This document shows positions 12,881 through 25,890 of a stretch of DNA of 64,000 nt, piece by piece. Positions within the stretch are counted from its first letter, which is position 1; the number at the start of each line of letters is the position of its first letter. Source of the stretch: Tubulanus polymorphus (Eukaryota > Nemertea > Palaeonemertea > Tubulaniformes > Tubulanidae); NCBI RefSeq assembly GCF_964204645.1, contig NC_134029.1, forward strand, positions 20,850,450-20,914,449. Direction: 5' to 3'. The notes under the pieces were generated by a model. That model did not search any database, was not told the DNA's origin, and worked only from the letters and a program-made list of their open reading frames with translations. Made by a program: the position numbers and the translations under genes.

Positions 12881-13649
12881 TACATTCTGTAGATATGAAT
12901 ACCTCTGATACATTCTGTAGACATGAGTGATGATACCGATAACAACATTTAGCTGTAGTTCACAGCCTCTTGTCTGACATCATCTTAGTGTACGTAAAGT
13001 AATTACCTTTCACGGGAGTAAAATGAATGCCGATACGGTTACTGTATCAGACCCCGATGAGGGTTGATCATTTGTAACCCGGTATTCTATCAGATTACAC
13101 GTTGTTGTTCGATAAGAGTATCGTCGTAATCGCGCCGGGTCTCGGGGTGTTCGACAAAACATCTTCGGATGTCGCTAATAAAAATTCCTCACCAATCACG
13201 CCGGACGTTGAGTTAACTCGGCGCGATGTCCATGAAATTGTATCCTTTATCAGAATCGCCGTCGCGAATGTTGTCGGCCGTTGGAGATGCGCGAGATTAG
13301 TTCTCGTTCGGGAATCGTAAAGAGGCCGTACATCGGCATAAATCAGGCTATAAGACACAGGATAGATTATCGTCTAATGGCGGCTGCTGATCACATTCAG
13401 CATCTGTGTACACGCGCGTCTGCTCTTATATAGATTCGATCGTCTGCCTGAACTGCTTACTAGTCAATACATGATCTGACGGACAATTGCGACCACCTTT
13501 TGAATACTGGTTTTATTCATTGGTTTTTCTCCCTCTCTGTAACAGAATTTCATTTAGTCATGAGGTCCTTTTTAATAATGGAATTCATAATTGATCGCCC
13601 TATTCCGGAATCTGTGTTTATTGAAGCATTTTTCGCTGCAAATCTTCTA

Positions 13650-13770
13650 ATCTGGGCTCAGTTCCACTATTTTTTCAGTTATTGTTTACTCTGAGTTAAA
13701 ATCAATTCATTTTCAATGAGATACTTTTGAGTCAAATCTTAACTCAGAACTGTGGAACTGGGTCTTGGGT
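13650..13770. mobile_element. Palindromic MITE, same family as 9832-9946
   Basis: Ends CTCAGTTCCAC and GTGGAACTGGGTC with internal ACTCTGAGTTAAAA / TTAACTCAGA inversions. Confidence 0.5.
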
Positions 13771-14254
13771 ATAAGACATGTCACCTCCATCTGTAGATCT
13801 GATGGTCAAATTCCGCGACTAGGATCGCCGGAAAGGCCTGGCACCGGCAGGCAGTTCCATCACCGTGGATTAAAAAAGAATCAGAAAAAAGTGAAAATAT
13901 TGCGATTACTGTACATAGGAAATTATTCGCTGAACCAGATCCAGAGTATTCAGATTCTGAATCATAAAGCATGGAGTTACAGCGATTGAATTCATATAAA
14001 CATTTCAGCTGAATTTAATTGACTTATCTTTGATAAGAGACTAAACACAACAGCTACGAGAACTCTCGCTATCATCAGCGAATTCAAATCGATATTCCAG
14101 GGGCGTTTGATAATTTTTCTGCCTCGGGTTTGTTGAGGTTTTTAGAAGCATGTGAACTATTGACTCTTGTAATGCGTTTTTATTTGTGCACCGTCGTCGA
14201 GTCTCAGCTACTCGCAATGATAATCGTATGCCAGACGATCAGACAAAGCGACGT

Positions 14255-14535
14255 TGCCTTGGGCCTTTTTTAATTACTTAGAGTAAGGATTTTTCGAGAG
14301 AAAGATATGGGAAATTATTTTTTCATCACAAGAATTTTTAAGACGGAAGGGAACAGGAAAAAGATAAGAATAGAATTCTGTATACTTGAGTATTTTCTAT
14401 ATTTTTAGACTCTTGGAAGGACTGTGGAAAAAATAGGAGTGAAAATTTTGATGAACCGAATGCAGAAATCTAACTTCTATCAGATTACTAGATTGAAAAT
14501 TAAGACTGACATTACGAACATTTTTTTCTGAGTGT
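14255..14535. repeat. Dispersed repeat family B, copy 1
   Basis: Shares GGAAGGGAACAGG, TCTTGGAAGGACTG and AATTACTT in the same order and orientation with 24625-24960. Confidence 0.65.
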
Positions 14536-14744
14536 TGAAAAAACGCAACGTACAAAAAAGTTATTATTTTGCAAATCACAGCGTCAAAAATTAAGATGAA
14601 TATGACAAAAAAATATTTTTTAAAGTCTTTTTGCTGAATTCTGGGAGGTGGATCCATACTGCAAGTAATTCAAATAAGGTCTTACTCAATAGCGTTTGTA
14701 ATTAGGAATAATTTACGAAATTGACTGGAAGAATTTCAACGCTG

Positions 14745-14800
14745 AAGACCGATTAACCACTAGCGAACCTGGTGGATCCTCGCTTGCCACAGGAGCGTTG
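14745..14800. repeat. Dispersed repeat family E, copy 2
   Basis: ACTAGCGAACCTGGTGGATC then CTCGCTTGCCACAG; same family as 2345-2415 and 45478-45548. Confidence 0.5.
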
Positions 14801-16979
14801 GAGGTTCCCCATCGTCAGTCAGCTTCATATGACGGAAGGATTTTTCTTCTCGGTTTTATATACGGTCGGTTTATGATAGTCTCCATTTTTATGCATGTAG
14901 AGGGAATATTGAGAGGCTGTTTTATCAGCTGTATGCTTAATGAACCAATATGATCAGCGTTTACAGTCTTTCCACTTGATTTATCCTCGCGAAGATATCG
15001 TAGTGTTTAGTCTTAATACAGGGGGGGACTTGATCGATAGAACCCTCGTGACTTTCAGCTGCGCCAAATCATGACATTCGCTAAGTAAATACATCGTTTA
15101 TTACATACGCGAAGCATCTCTTTAATCGGCGCTTTCGTTTCATCCCTCAACTCTCAGCGCTGATGCTTCAGTTCGTTACGCTAATGACGACGACGTTGCT
15201 CTCTTTAGGGGCGTCGTTCCGCTACGGGACGACTCGAAGGACCATCGAGAACTGGCGAGATGCGCGTGTGTCGATTCTCTACTTTAGAATCGGCGACGAT
15301 CCTTTCGAAACCGCTTCGTAGATTTTTTCGTTTCGCCCCTAAAAACGGTCTACGTCAGAAGCCTAAATAGAAATCAATGCTTCCGGTTTCAGCCGCTGTT
15401 GAGTGTTGTGCCACCATTTCCTGTGGCTTTCTATAAATTGCTCGGCCGTCATTCATATCGCGGCGCGAGAGAGAGAGAGAGGGCTGTAAGCCATTAATAA
15501 TAAGTCGACGCCGATGGAAGAATTATCCCCACCCCGAACAACAACGTAATGTAACCGAGACAGGAAAAACATGCATTCAATCGGTGTTGTAGATTACTTT
15601 AGAGTTCGTCGGGAGTTAATGATCGGGTCGTAATTAGATGTTATGTGTTACGGTCATGCATGAAATATGTGTATCAGGCCCGTAGCCAGCCATGTGTTTG
15701 AGAGGGTTCAATGTTCATGAAAGTGGAACTTTTCTCTTGAAAGTAGAATTTTTTGTTAGTAAGGTACCCACGCAGAAGCCGGTTCCTGGTAGTACTCGCG
15801 CAGACAAGTTTAGAAATTTAGATGCAAAAAGAAGCAATTTCATAACTTCTAGCTGATCATCTTTTTTTTTCCTATGATTTGACCTCAAATCAAGTAAGTT
15901 TGGAAGCGTGTGCATATTTTGAATTAAAACGAATGAAAAAGTTTAACTCATAAGTGAACCTTTTTAAATCGATGCTCAAATTTTCTTAAGGCCATCATCT
16001 GGGTGGAACTTCATCAATAAGCGGTGGAGGGGCTCATTCAAACTCCTAAATACGGGCCTACATGCCTGTATACTTTATACATGGCTCTGTCACTCGACTG
16101 CCTTTAAAACGTTTTTTGTTCTTGTTCGGTAACTGTAATTGAAGTGCCTCGACGATTGGCTGATGTCGACATTAACCAGCAGACGTGAATTTTCTACTTA
16201 TAGACACTGAAGACGAATCGATTAGAAATTCAAACACAAACGTTAAAATCGAATACACTTTACAGCGCGTTTTGAACGCTCGAGCGTAATGAATCTTTGA
16301 AAATCGTTTAGTAAACTGGTGAAGTATTGACTACTGATAACAATGACTACCATACAACAGATCGGTTTCTGACCGAAGGGTTAGGTATGATTAACCGTAA
16401 TTTACTAGCCACACCCTGGGTCTGACTTTAAAATGACCGCACCGATGCCGAATTCGATCCTCGGTTAGTCGCCGATCGAATTGCCCGGTAGCCGTTTCGA
16501 ATCCGATTCATTTCGCCGTCGCTTTTATGCGATATTACGGCTGATGACATCGCGGGAACTGTGTAAGAGTATTTTGATCAAATCAATTGGTTTGTAGATA
16601 TGCGATATATTACACCCTCAGGGCGCTTTGTCTTTCCTATGTATGTGTGTGTCTGTATTTGTATATCCTTGACTCAACCGCTGCTGCCACGGTCGGTCTT
16701 CCTCGCTCGTCTTGCTCGTCTTCCTCGCTCGTCGAGAGATAACCGCGTATATCTCTGTCTATTCAGCGTCGTCTATCGATATTAGTAATCGACGTAGAAG
16801 CTTCATTTGTAGAAATATGTAGCCATTCGATTCTCTTCGCGGTTGCGCGCGTGTCCTGATGGAGAACGCGGCAAAATGTGCCTTAATCGCGACGAAATCG
16901 GTAGCGCATTTAAGGCTAAAAATATGATACCTTAGTTTAAAAGAAGAGTTTTACGTCCCGACTGCAATTACTTAGTGTA

Positions 16980-17160
16980 ACCCTAGTAGGTCTTAAGAGA
17001 CGGCCATGACCTTTTTATAGGTTGTTATGGCTCACAACCTGACTAAGTTAGCAGAGCTTAGTCCATGTATGTGTCTCGACAGCCAACGCCAGATGTGGTT
17101 TCGAACTAGGGACCTCTCGGTTCCCAGTTCTCCACTCAACCAACTGAGCTAACTGCACAG
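16980..17160 (-). mobile_element. tRNA-derived SINE
   Basis: On the reverse strand, a pol III A box TAGCTCAGTTGG (17151-17140) and a B-box-like AGTTCGAAACC (17107-17097) have tRNA spacing. They are followed by a non-tRNA tail with a small hairpin (ACTAAGCTCTGCTAACTTAGT). The tRNA arms are not fully paired, so this is a SINE rather than a tRNA gene. Confidence 0.75.
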
Positions 17161-17617
17161 GACCTTGTTTCTCATAATTGGCCGGATCATTTTGTGAACT
17201 ACGATGAAATTTGTGATCAGTTCATTTCTATTGCTGCCGGGTCTGTTATGGCTAGTTTAATGTACAGGGTAGATTGGTGGCTGGCCGGGTCAACTTTTTA
17301 AGCTCAGCAGATAGGAGAAACGATGTATCAATTTTTTTTGCCTGACGTTTTACGAAAACGTTTCGCGGTACAAATCGATTACATTGTCAGTTCTGGCAGA
17401 CGGAACTTTTATTTCTTTTCATGTACTGACGATGTTTTCATATCGGAAATTGGAAATCTAGACGAAAGTGTTGTCCTTAAGATTCATATTACTGTCATTG
17501 AATTGTGCCCGTTTGATTTAGTATTCAACAATCGATTATCATCGTAGTAGTTTTTGGAGTACGTTTCCACACTCCACTCCGTGTATATTTCCACATAATA
17601 CTGAAGCCGTTTGGATG

Positions 17618-17669
<52 letters not shown>

Positions 17670-17672
<3 letters not shown>

Positions 17673-17720
17673 GAATTTCCATTTGATCTCTCCATCAGCT
17701 TAGCCGAACGTGCTGATTTA

Positions 17721-17805
<85 letters not shown>

Positions 17806-17854
17806 AATCAGCACGTTCGGCTAAGCTGATGGAGAGATCAAATGGAAATTCAGA
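17670..17854. repeat. 54-bp inverted repeat with an (AT)n core
   Basis: The left arm (17670-17723) and right arm (17801-17854) are reverse complements with one visible mismatch, and (AT)n fills the 77 bp between them. A further (AT)n run (17620-17669) precedes the left arm. The structure could extrude as a cruciform. Confidence 0.9.
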
Positions 17855-19734
17855 AACTGGTCTAACGCATTCCAATATCCGATTAGCGAGTCATGTAGGG
17901 TTTAAGTAGATATAAGTGAGGCAGTTCATCAGTAATTCAATCAGATTATAACTATGAGGCCCCCTGTAATTGAAAATCTTGAGCCTAGAAAAGTTATAAG
18001 GTCTCCGAAAAACAAGATTGAACTAAGATTTCCTGATATCGCCACCAAACCCTGAAAGACTAGATCATACATAATACCCTGGAATAAATACCCTGAAATT
18101 GAAGAGTTTATGATTGAAGCAGCCAAGGGTTTGTCAAGCATAATGTATCTGTGTTAACCCCGACCCACACAAAAGAAGGAAACGGAGGGAAACAGAAACA
18201 TTTTTCCGTTTCTTTTGTGTCGTGTGCATGGTTTCTGGAAACATCGTTTCCAAGATCAAACATGTTTGATTCCGTGTTTCTGTGTCCCTGTTTCCCTGTT
18301 TCCCTGCGTCGTATGAGTGTGTTAGGCCATAACGTTCAATGCTGAGTCTTGGTGAACCGACTGGTATAGAACAGCATAGAGATGTCGATGAGATGATCAA
18401 AAATAGTCCAGAGCTGTCACGCATTCCGCGGGTGTTCAGACATAACGAATAGGAAAATCATTAAATACGAATCTCAGCGGCGCTCCTACGCGGGTAGCGG
18501 TTGCTAACCATCGGATACCCGTCGACGGTCTGTCGGCGTGAGAGGCGGGTCGGAGCCGATCGGAGCAGATCGGAGCATCTGGAAAAATACACGCTTTGAA
18601 AAAACGTTGACGCATTAGTAACCATAGTATCGCGAAACACGCGGTGTTATGCATCGGTAGAATTACTCTCTCTATCTCGCTCGCCGAAGACGCCGAACCT
18701 GAATCATCGTCGCTTGTCAGTCGATGACATCTCTGATCGTCGCTTGAAGTATCATCGGTTATTTGAAAGACACTTGTAACTGTCTACTCCCGACACAATA
18801 TCTTATTGCCTTCGCGATGATCCAAATTAGATACTCCCGCCGGGCACGGCCCTTATTCGTTAAATCGGTGTGTCTCGTATTTTATGGCGGCGTTACCGAC
18901 GGAACGTCTGATTATCCGACGCGCGATATAAATTTCATAGTTCCTCGCTTCGGCGACGGTTCATTAAACACAGCAACCATCAGCGGTATACACGGTTCTC
19001 AATGAAAAAAATTATGCCACATAAAAATAATTGTAATAATTCTTGATGCTCACGCTTGATTTTAAGCAAGTGTTTGAAAAGGTTTCATATATTGGGCTTT
19101 AGTTTTGACGCAGTTGACTAATTTAGCTCCTGTCGCCTAATTCCGCGGGATACCCACTGAGAACGTCGGCTTAAATGAAAGTACACTGTTTTATAGAGCT
19201 GATGGCAGACGTGGCGAGCGAACATCTGCTACAAGATTCAAGGTCGCTAGAACTGTTTCAATCGAATTAGCAGCTTTCCATATACTGGATTGACCAGATA
19301 CGAGTCAGTTCCTCTATCGACGCTCATTTCCAAACGTTTTATCCAATATCCACTGAAAATTTGTCTCTAAATGGATGAACGACTCGGATGTTTACTTAGC
19401 TTTGTGTCACTCCCCCGTCCGTGTTATATATAGAGAATGTACATGCATCGTGTCCATTAGGTGATCACAGTGAAGTGTGTTACTCTGTAATGGTCACTGC
19501 TCGTTGGTCTGCAAGTTTTATTGGTATTTGATGGACGTAGTGACCGTTGATTATGTGATCGCGCATCGAAGATTTGAGGAAGTGGACATGAATTTTACCA
19601 TCTTATTCACACGTCAGGTCACTGGGTGCCTTCCTTGGATCGTTCGTTTTATTTGATTGATATCAGTACTAAATCAGATTGTAAAAGGTATTTGAACTGT
19701 TCTCTGTAATGCCTAACAGATATATCAGCGCCAC

Positions 19735-19900
19735 GACCACCACCCCAGGGGCAGAACTCTGTTCAATTTCATCAACAATGCTGATTGGTGCATTTCAGTG
19801 CGGTAGTGCCCCTTATATTGCCTTTGTGGATATCAAAGTGTCCTGGGATATAACAAGTTCTTCAAAATTGGCCTCTGAATCCGCCCCTGAAAGATAAAAA
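19735..19900. repeat. Dispersed repeat family D, copy 1
   Basis: ATTTCAGTGCGG, CCTTTGTGGATA and GAATCCGCCCCTG recur in reverse complement at 28230-28495. Both copies contain short frames with the same IGxFQCG string, which may be a relic of an element-encoded sequence. Confidence 0.65.
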
Positions 19901-20562
19901 AATCTTTACCCAGCCCTGACATCTACACGTGTAAGCAAACACTCGTACTAATGATTCTATAGAGATGTATTAATTTTCATATATTTTCATCAAATCATTT
20001 GCCTAATGTTCAGAGATTGGACGGTGATCTAAATATCACCTGCAATTAATGAAATGAAGAGTTTGCTGTTTGGATGTTACACAGTTCGCTTGCTGTCACG
20101 TCGTTTAAACAAACTCCGATTATCGAGGGAAATGATCAATAATGCATCGCCATCATTGCCATCGGTTTCCATTGTCAAAACATAGTTACGAGAGAGACGG
20201 GTCTCTAATGACTTCAACTGCAGACTTCACGGCCCGATCTCTACAGTTTTTAATGAGTTCTGGAAGCGCTACAACTCGGCGCTGTTCGATGTATACAGCT
20301 GTCTTGATGGTAGATGGGTTTGTCTCTATATATAAGCAGCTGCGATCACGTGGAGCTGATTTTGCCTGGGTCATACCCGAGTCAAATTTGGTGTATTCAC
20401 TCGTAAACACCTCACTGAACAATGCCGTGATAAGGTGTTATGAGTCACGTCCCGGGAACCAGTAAGCATTCAAATGAAATGTTTTGACCAATGTAAAAAT
20501 TTGCAGGCACATTTTGGCACTGTAAACAGTTGGCCTGGGGCTAATATGGCACAGGCCAAGAA

Positions 20563-20742
20563 TGCTTGTGTCCAATAGCTGGAACTGATTTCCAATAGTT
20601 GGTGGTACTCTTGCCAAATAGCCGGTACTCATGTCCAATAGTTGGTACTTGCGTCTAGCGGTTGGTACTTGTGTGCAATAATTAGTGCACATGTACAATA
20701 GCTAGAACTCATGTCCAATAGTTGGTACTTGTGTCCAGTTGC
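20563..20742. repeat. Second array of the same 20-bp unit
   Basis: Degenerate units such as CTCATGTCCAATAGTTGGTA, ending in CCAGTTGCTC, match the array at 21.7-22.3 kb, which ends in TAGTTGCTC. No 162-bp order is visible here. Confidence 0.8.
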
Positions 20743-21744
20743 TCGCTATAGAGCACTTGAATGTGATAATTGTTTGAATTTGTCATATATATTAATAACT
20801 CAATCATATTGATTTTGATGGCACGCAAAATCTACCGCGTCGCATCTCCATTCGTAGACACCAAAGCTGTTGCAAGCCGGTGGAGATGCAGCGACTTCAG
20901 CGCGTACACCGGTCTCAGGCAATTTATCGATAACCGGACTGATGTCTAGTTATATGGATGAATACATTCATATTCATTGAGACCGGAGGCTGTAATAGGT
21001 GACGGTATATATATATAACTATAATGTGACCGCAGTAATGTCTGTCGTTCGTTCGGTGCTAGGAATATTTACATGAAAGCTTGTCCATTAAAGTATTACT
21101 GAATGACTGGTCGTTTATTACCGGCGGCGTTCAGTCTATTTACCAGATACACCAGTGGCTCGTTGATCTTTGATCTTTAAAGCCGATGAACTCGAATCCA
21201 CCTCGCCCGACGACAGTCATTTGAACGATGATGCGCTCTAACGACGTCTGCCGAAATGAAGCGCGTATAGGGTAGCCGATGTTGGCACCCGATACTGATG
21301 ACGTTTTTTCCGAAACGAAAAACAATATAAATCGGTTATCGCTGCGATGATGAGTTAAAAAGGTAATGGCCTGATACGCCATTATGTTACGTGGAATGAA
21401 TTGTAATATGGCTGGAATATGTGCAGTGAGGATGGTGGTGTGAGCAGATTTCCCTGTGGCTGTTTGAGCGTAGCGCAAGCTGTTCGGCTATAATTACGCC
21501 GGTAATTGAACGTTTTACGACTAAAACTCGCGCTGCATTATCGTCGTCGTCGTTCATCTATATAATGTTCGTATGGATGTGACGGTTTCGTAAAAGTTTT
21601 CAAAATCTTATCGCGGAAAATTGATGGAAAAATTGATAAGGCAAATAGAATTGTAGCTTATTAATCCAACGCTCTTACTGACCAATTAGCTTCAATATGA
21701 TGATCCATCTGTCCATTAGTTAGTCCAAAACATACTTGATTCCA

Positions 21745-22310
21745 TTCAATTATTGGTACTCATGTCCAATAGCTGGCACTCATGTCTGAAAGCTGGAACT
21801 TACATCCAATAGTTGGTACTCATGTCCAATAGTTGTACAATATTTAGTACTCATGTCCATTAGCTGGTACTTAAGTCCAGTAGATGTACAAAAGTAGGAA
21901 CTCATCTCAAATAGTTGGTACTCATGTCCAATGGTTGGAACTCATGTCCCATAGCTGGTACTTGCGTCCACTAGCTGGTACTCATGTCCAGCGGTTGTAC
22001 AATATTTAGTACTCATGTCCATTAGCTGGTACTTAAGTCCAGTAGTTGTACAATAGTTGGAACTCATCTCAAATAGTTGGTACTCATGTCCAATGGTTGG
22101 AACTCATGTCCCATAGCTGGTACTTGCGTCCACTAGCTGGTACTCATGTCCAGCAGTTGTACAATATTTAGTACTCATGTCCATTAGCTGGTACTTAAGT
22201 CCAGTAGTTGTACAGTAGTTGTAACTCATCTCAAATAGTTGGTACTCATGTCCAATGGTTGGAACTCATTTCCCATAGTTGGTACTTGTGTCCAGTACTT
22301 GTACCTATAG
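21745..22310. repeat. Short-unit tandem repeat organised as a 162-bp higher-order repeat
   Basis: About 20-bp units of type GGTACTCATGTCCAATAGTT. Variant units recur in fixed order; TTGTACAATATT starts at 21833, 21995 and 22157, giving a period of exactly 162 bp for three copies. Confidence 0.9.
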
Positions 22311-23969
22311 CTAGTTGCTCATTGGTCTATAGATGGTCCATACATATGATATTGGGAACTCGAAATACATTTGATATTAAATGAAAGAAGATCAGCTTTC
22401 AGCACCCCTGACTATTGTACATGTACATCCAGTAATTACGATACGGCTGAAACTTGATGATACCGGTATCAATGATTTATTCCCCAGTAGATGGAATTTA
22501 AGCAGCAGCGGCTAGTGGATGCGCACCGCGTCAATATCGACGGCAGCAACCGACGCCACTTTCCGTGTTGCGCCGAATTCATTTAGAATTTTGTTTGATT
22601 TAATTAAATCAAGTTGTCGGTTGAGGAATTGCGGACGGACGCATGAAATGAACGCATGCACGGCACGCGGTGTTAGAAATCAATTCATTTCCGAACTTAA
22701 CTATCATCGTTTGTGTCTCGTCGAGTGTTTAACTAAATCAGACTCGGTTACGTTTCGTCTAGACATCCACCGTAATTCATAATAGTTCACTGATCAGCGT
22801 GAATTTTACATCAGAAATATGATGCGGAGTTTCTTTTTTCGCTACTAGCACGCGATACGTCCGGGCGGCTGCCGATATTGCATGCGCTCGTAATCAATTC
22901 ATATTTCAACATATGGAAATTGCTGATTAGCAGAAATTCATCAAGTTCTGATTGATGAATAACTAGCACTCGCCCCGGAGATATGCAATATACAGAGTCA
23001 TCGGTTACATTGTAATCAATCTATTTTGAAATAATTGGGCAAATTCGACTCCTAGGCAAAGCAATGGATTTTTTTTCTAGATAGATGTTTGGTGAAAATG
23101 TTGTTTTCAATGATGATATTGATAATTTTTGCTCATATTTTATCCTGGAATTATTGCTTTTTCTAGAATTGTTAATGGTGCAACATCGGTTAATGAGGCC
23201 AAAGATAGACATTCTTAGAATTACGGAGAACGTTTCAAGGCAAATATGTTAAAAGCCGCTTGAAGTCGATTTTCTCGCATTTCTCTTCGTATCAAACGAT
23301 TTATGCTTTTTCCTAATTGCTATTGATTCGGTGTAATAGCTGTAATGTCTATTTTCGCCTGTAGAGGTGAATTGGAAATGAACGACTGCATTCGAAATCA
23401 GAAATCTGCACGAATGACTCAATTTCTATGTGAATTGATACGTAAGTCGTGTTACATCATTGATGGCTAGCTCCACCTTTAGTGAAGCTACCGTCTATCG
23501 AAATTTTCATCCTGTCAAATTAGCGCTCGTGAAGTTTTGAAGTTTGCACGTGAACTTTCCCATAATGTTGCAACCTCAATAATCGGGATAAGAAGATGTT
23601 TTTCCGTGTCGACATCGGTGGTTGTGGCAATAATTGTAGGTGGACTGCGATCAATAACACTTAACTAGCCTTGTTTCGCTGATATCTGGTGGGAGTTGTT
23701 GACTTCGGCAGCATTAGCAGCACCAGCAGCCAGCAGCCAGCGCCGATATGCAAAGAACGACTCGTCAGGCGGGCGGGCAGGCTTTCATCTCGGTGCGTGT
23801 TTTTATTTGATTGCGCGGCGAATCGACGCGAAACAGTCGTTTCATTTTCGAAGTCAGCTTCGTTATTTAGCGATGTAAGACGGATCAAAGCTTCCGCGCC
23901 GGGATAACGTGGGCGGACATGAAATAACGCCGCCGCAAACACCGGTGATAATGTTATTCTTATTTCATT

Positions 23970-24315
23970 CATCGTTCAGTTTTCTCTCTCTTCTCTTTCC
24001 GCTCTTCTCTCTTTTCTTTTCTCTCCTCTTTTCTCTCCCCCTTGTTTTCCCCCTTTTCTCTATCTCCATCTCCCGAATACTTTCCCCTCCCTTACTCGCC
24101 TTTCTCCTCTCCCCTACTCTCTCCCCTCCTCTCACCTCTAATCCCCTACCCTTTCTCTCCTCTCCCCTACTCTCTCTAATCCCCTCCCCTCCCCCTACTC
24201 TCCCTTCTCCCTCCTCTCCCTTCTCCCCTATTCTCCCTCCTCTCTCCTCCCCCTCTCTCTTCCCTAGACTCCCTACTCTCCCATCTCCCCTCCCTCTCTC
24301 CTCTCTCCTATCTCT
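23970..24315. repeat. Pyrimidine tract of about 340 bp
   Basis: Almost uninterrupted C/T on the + strand (runs of CTCTCTCC, CCCCTCC). It creates an open Ser/Leu/Pro frame that is not a credible gene. Long homopurine-homopyrimidine DNA of this type can form triplex structures. Confidence 0.9.
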
Positions 24316-24624
24316 CGAAATTGAAAACTGATTGGGAATTGCATTTCTTTCTCTGCGGAATAAAGGGGCTTAATTTTCATGTATTAAACGCTCGTGGCAT
24401 GGCCGCCGATCTCTGAGGGGTTGATCAGTTTACCGCTGATCGACGGAGCAATCGTCGACCGAGATTGCCGTTTGAGCGAGTGAAGATCAGTAGCATCATC
24501 GATGAGCGCGCAGTCTTCCAGCGCGATAAACATCATTACATCATCGTCCTCTGAAAACTTCATTTCATTCAATTACGCTTCGAATCTGATATCTGCTCTT
24601 ATAAAACCACTCCATGTAAAAGAC

Positions 24625-24960
24625 TGCCTAAGGCCTTTTCTTAATTACTTGGAGCAGGGGAAAAAAATGGTAGGGCGAACGGGAAAAAGAGAAGACGAAA
24701 AATTTTCTGATTTCAGGCATTTTGAAATGGAAGGGAACAGGGAAAAAAATGAAAATAAAATTTTTTTCATTTTCGTTATTCCAGTGTTGCGATCACATAA
24801 AATCTTGGAAGGACTGGGGAAAAAAACAGGAAAAATGAGTGAAAATTGTGTTGAATTGAATTCAACTGATAGGAAAAATGAATAAAGCTAACCTTTCACA
24901 ATTGATTAGACCGAAAATGAAGACGGAAAGATTTGACATTTTTTTGGGGAAATTCATGAC
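24625..24960. repeat. Dispersed repeat family B, copy 2
   Basis: Direct-orientation homologue of 14255-14535; a 127-aa open frame across it is a by-product of the A-rich strand. Confidence 0.65.
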
Positions 24961-25890
24961 GACATGACGAGTGAATTTGATCTCGGCATTCAGCGAAGAA
25001 TCAAGTTCGCTTCTCATGTTTCGACGCTTTATACTGCGGGAAGAATAACCTCACCGCAACGAGCCAAAAAAAAATACCTAATGCGATGAAATAATGAGAA
25101 TGAAACTATAAATAGAGGTCTTAAGAACGAAGAGGAAATTTCGAATGAGCCGCGCATAAAACTGCAAATGACAAAAGTCATAAGCTCGAGATTTATCATC
25201 GCCGAGGAGCTCAGCATTATCGACCGGTTGACATGTCGTTAATGAACCTGAAAGGATCAATTTTTGAAAATAGCCGATTTCTAATTGATTTATAGCTACG
25301 TGGACTGATATCTGAAAAAGCCATTAGGTTGTTGATAGAACCTGCGAGCTGTTCGACTAACGACTCAGGTGGCGTAAGCTTTGTCCTCCTACATAATAAG
25401 GTTATTATCTCGCTATTATAGTTAATGCTTATATAGAGCCTAGATGAAACCTGTGTTCGATTGTTACTACTGTGGAATAAATATGAATGTCTCCGATTTA
25501 GTTCGGACTGAATATTTTCGCTGGATCCAATTTCGCAAAATGCTTACTTTATCGAGAATTTTCTGTTACTTGATATTTTCGATAGTCGTAGCATTTCAAT
25601 ACGGAAAGATTCCGCTGTAAAAATGTAAAACATGAGTGCGAAAGGTTTCCTTGAATTACAGTTTATTTGGACTTTCAGCTATATCCTAATAGTCAGCTCT
25701 TCCAACACGGACGGAGCGTATCACCAAGATTATTGTAGCATTTTACCTTGATCATGAAACAGGGCCCCGAGATTCTGAATTTTAGCTTTTTAACTGATCA
25801 GAATAAGTATGAGTCGCTGAATCGTTTTTCTCGCTGGATACTAGGTTTCTTACTTGCACAGAAATTTACCTAATTAACTTGTTCTCACCC

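Larger units (their letters stand above)
12950..20560. other. No supported exon; non-coding region
   Basis: Open frames here are short and unlike any protein I recognise. Contents are the dispersed repeats, the (AT)n inverted repeat at 17.67-17.85 kb and the SINE at 17 kb, listed separately, plus a short (GA)n at about 15469-15482. Confidence 0.5.

Noticed and set aside
11837-12948. Overlapping open frames of 165-358 aa on both strands
   Set aside because: They are produced by a 39-bp satellite whose unit is a multiple of three and happens to lack stops; no start context, splice sites or homology.
17097-17160. Functional tRNA gene
   Set aside because: A and B boxes are present but the acceptor and anticodon stems do not pair convincingly; a SINE fits better.
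17525-17909. Open frames rich in IYIY on both strands
   Set aside because: Translation of (AT)n and its inverted arms, not a gene.
20142-20465. 107-aa open frame with a 78-aa frame opposite
   Set aside because: No recognisable motif, no splice context, both strands open.
23909-24331. 140-aa open frame
   Set aside because: Low-complexity Ser/Leu/Pro frame created by the pyrimidine tract.
24502-24885. 127-aa open frame
   Set aside because: Lies in dispersed repeat family B; no homology and the other copy (14255-14535) does not keep the frame.
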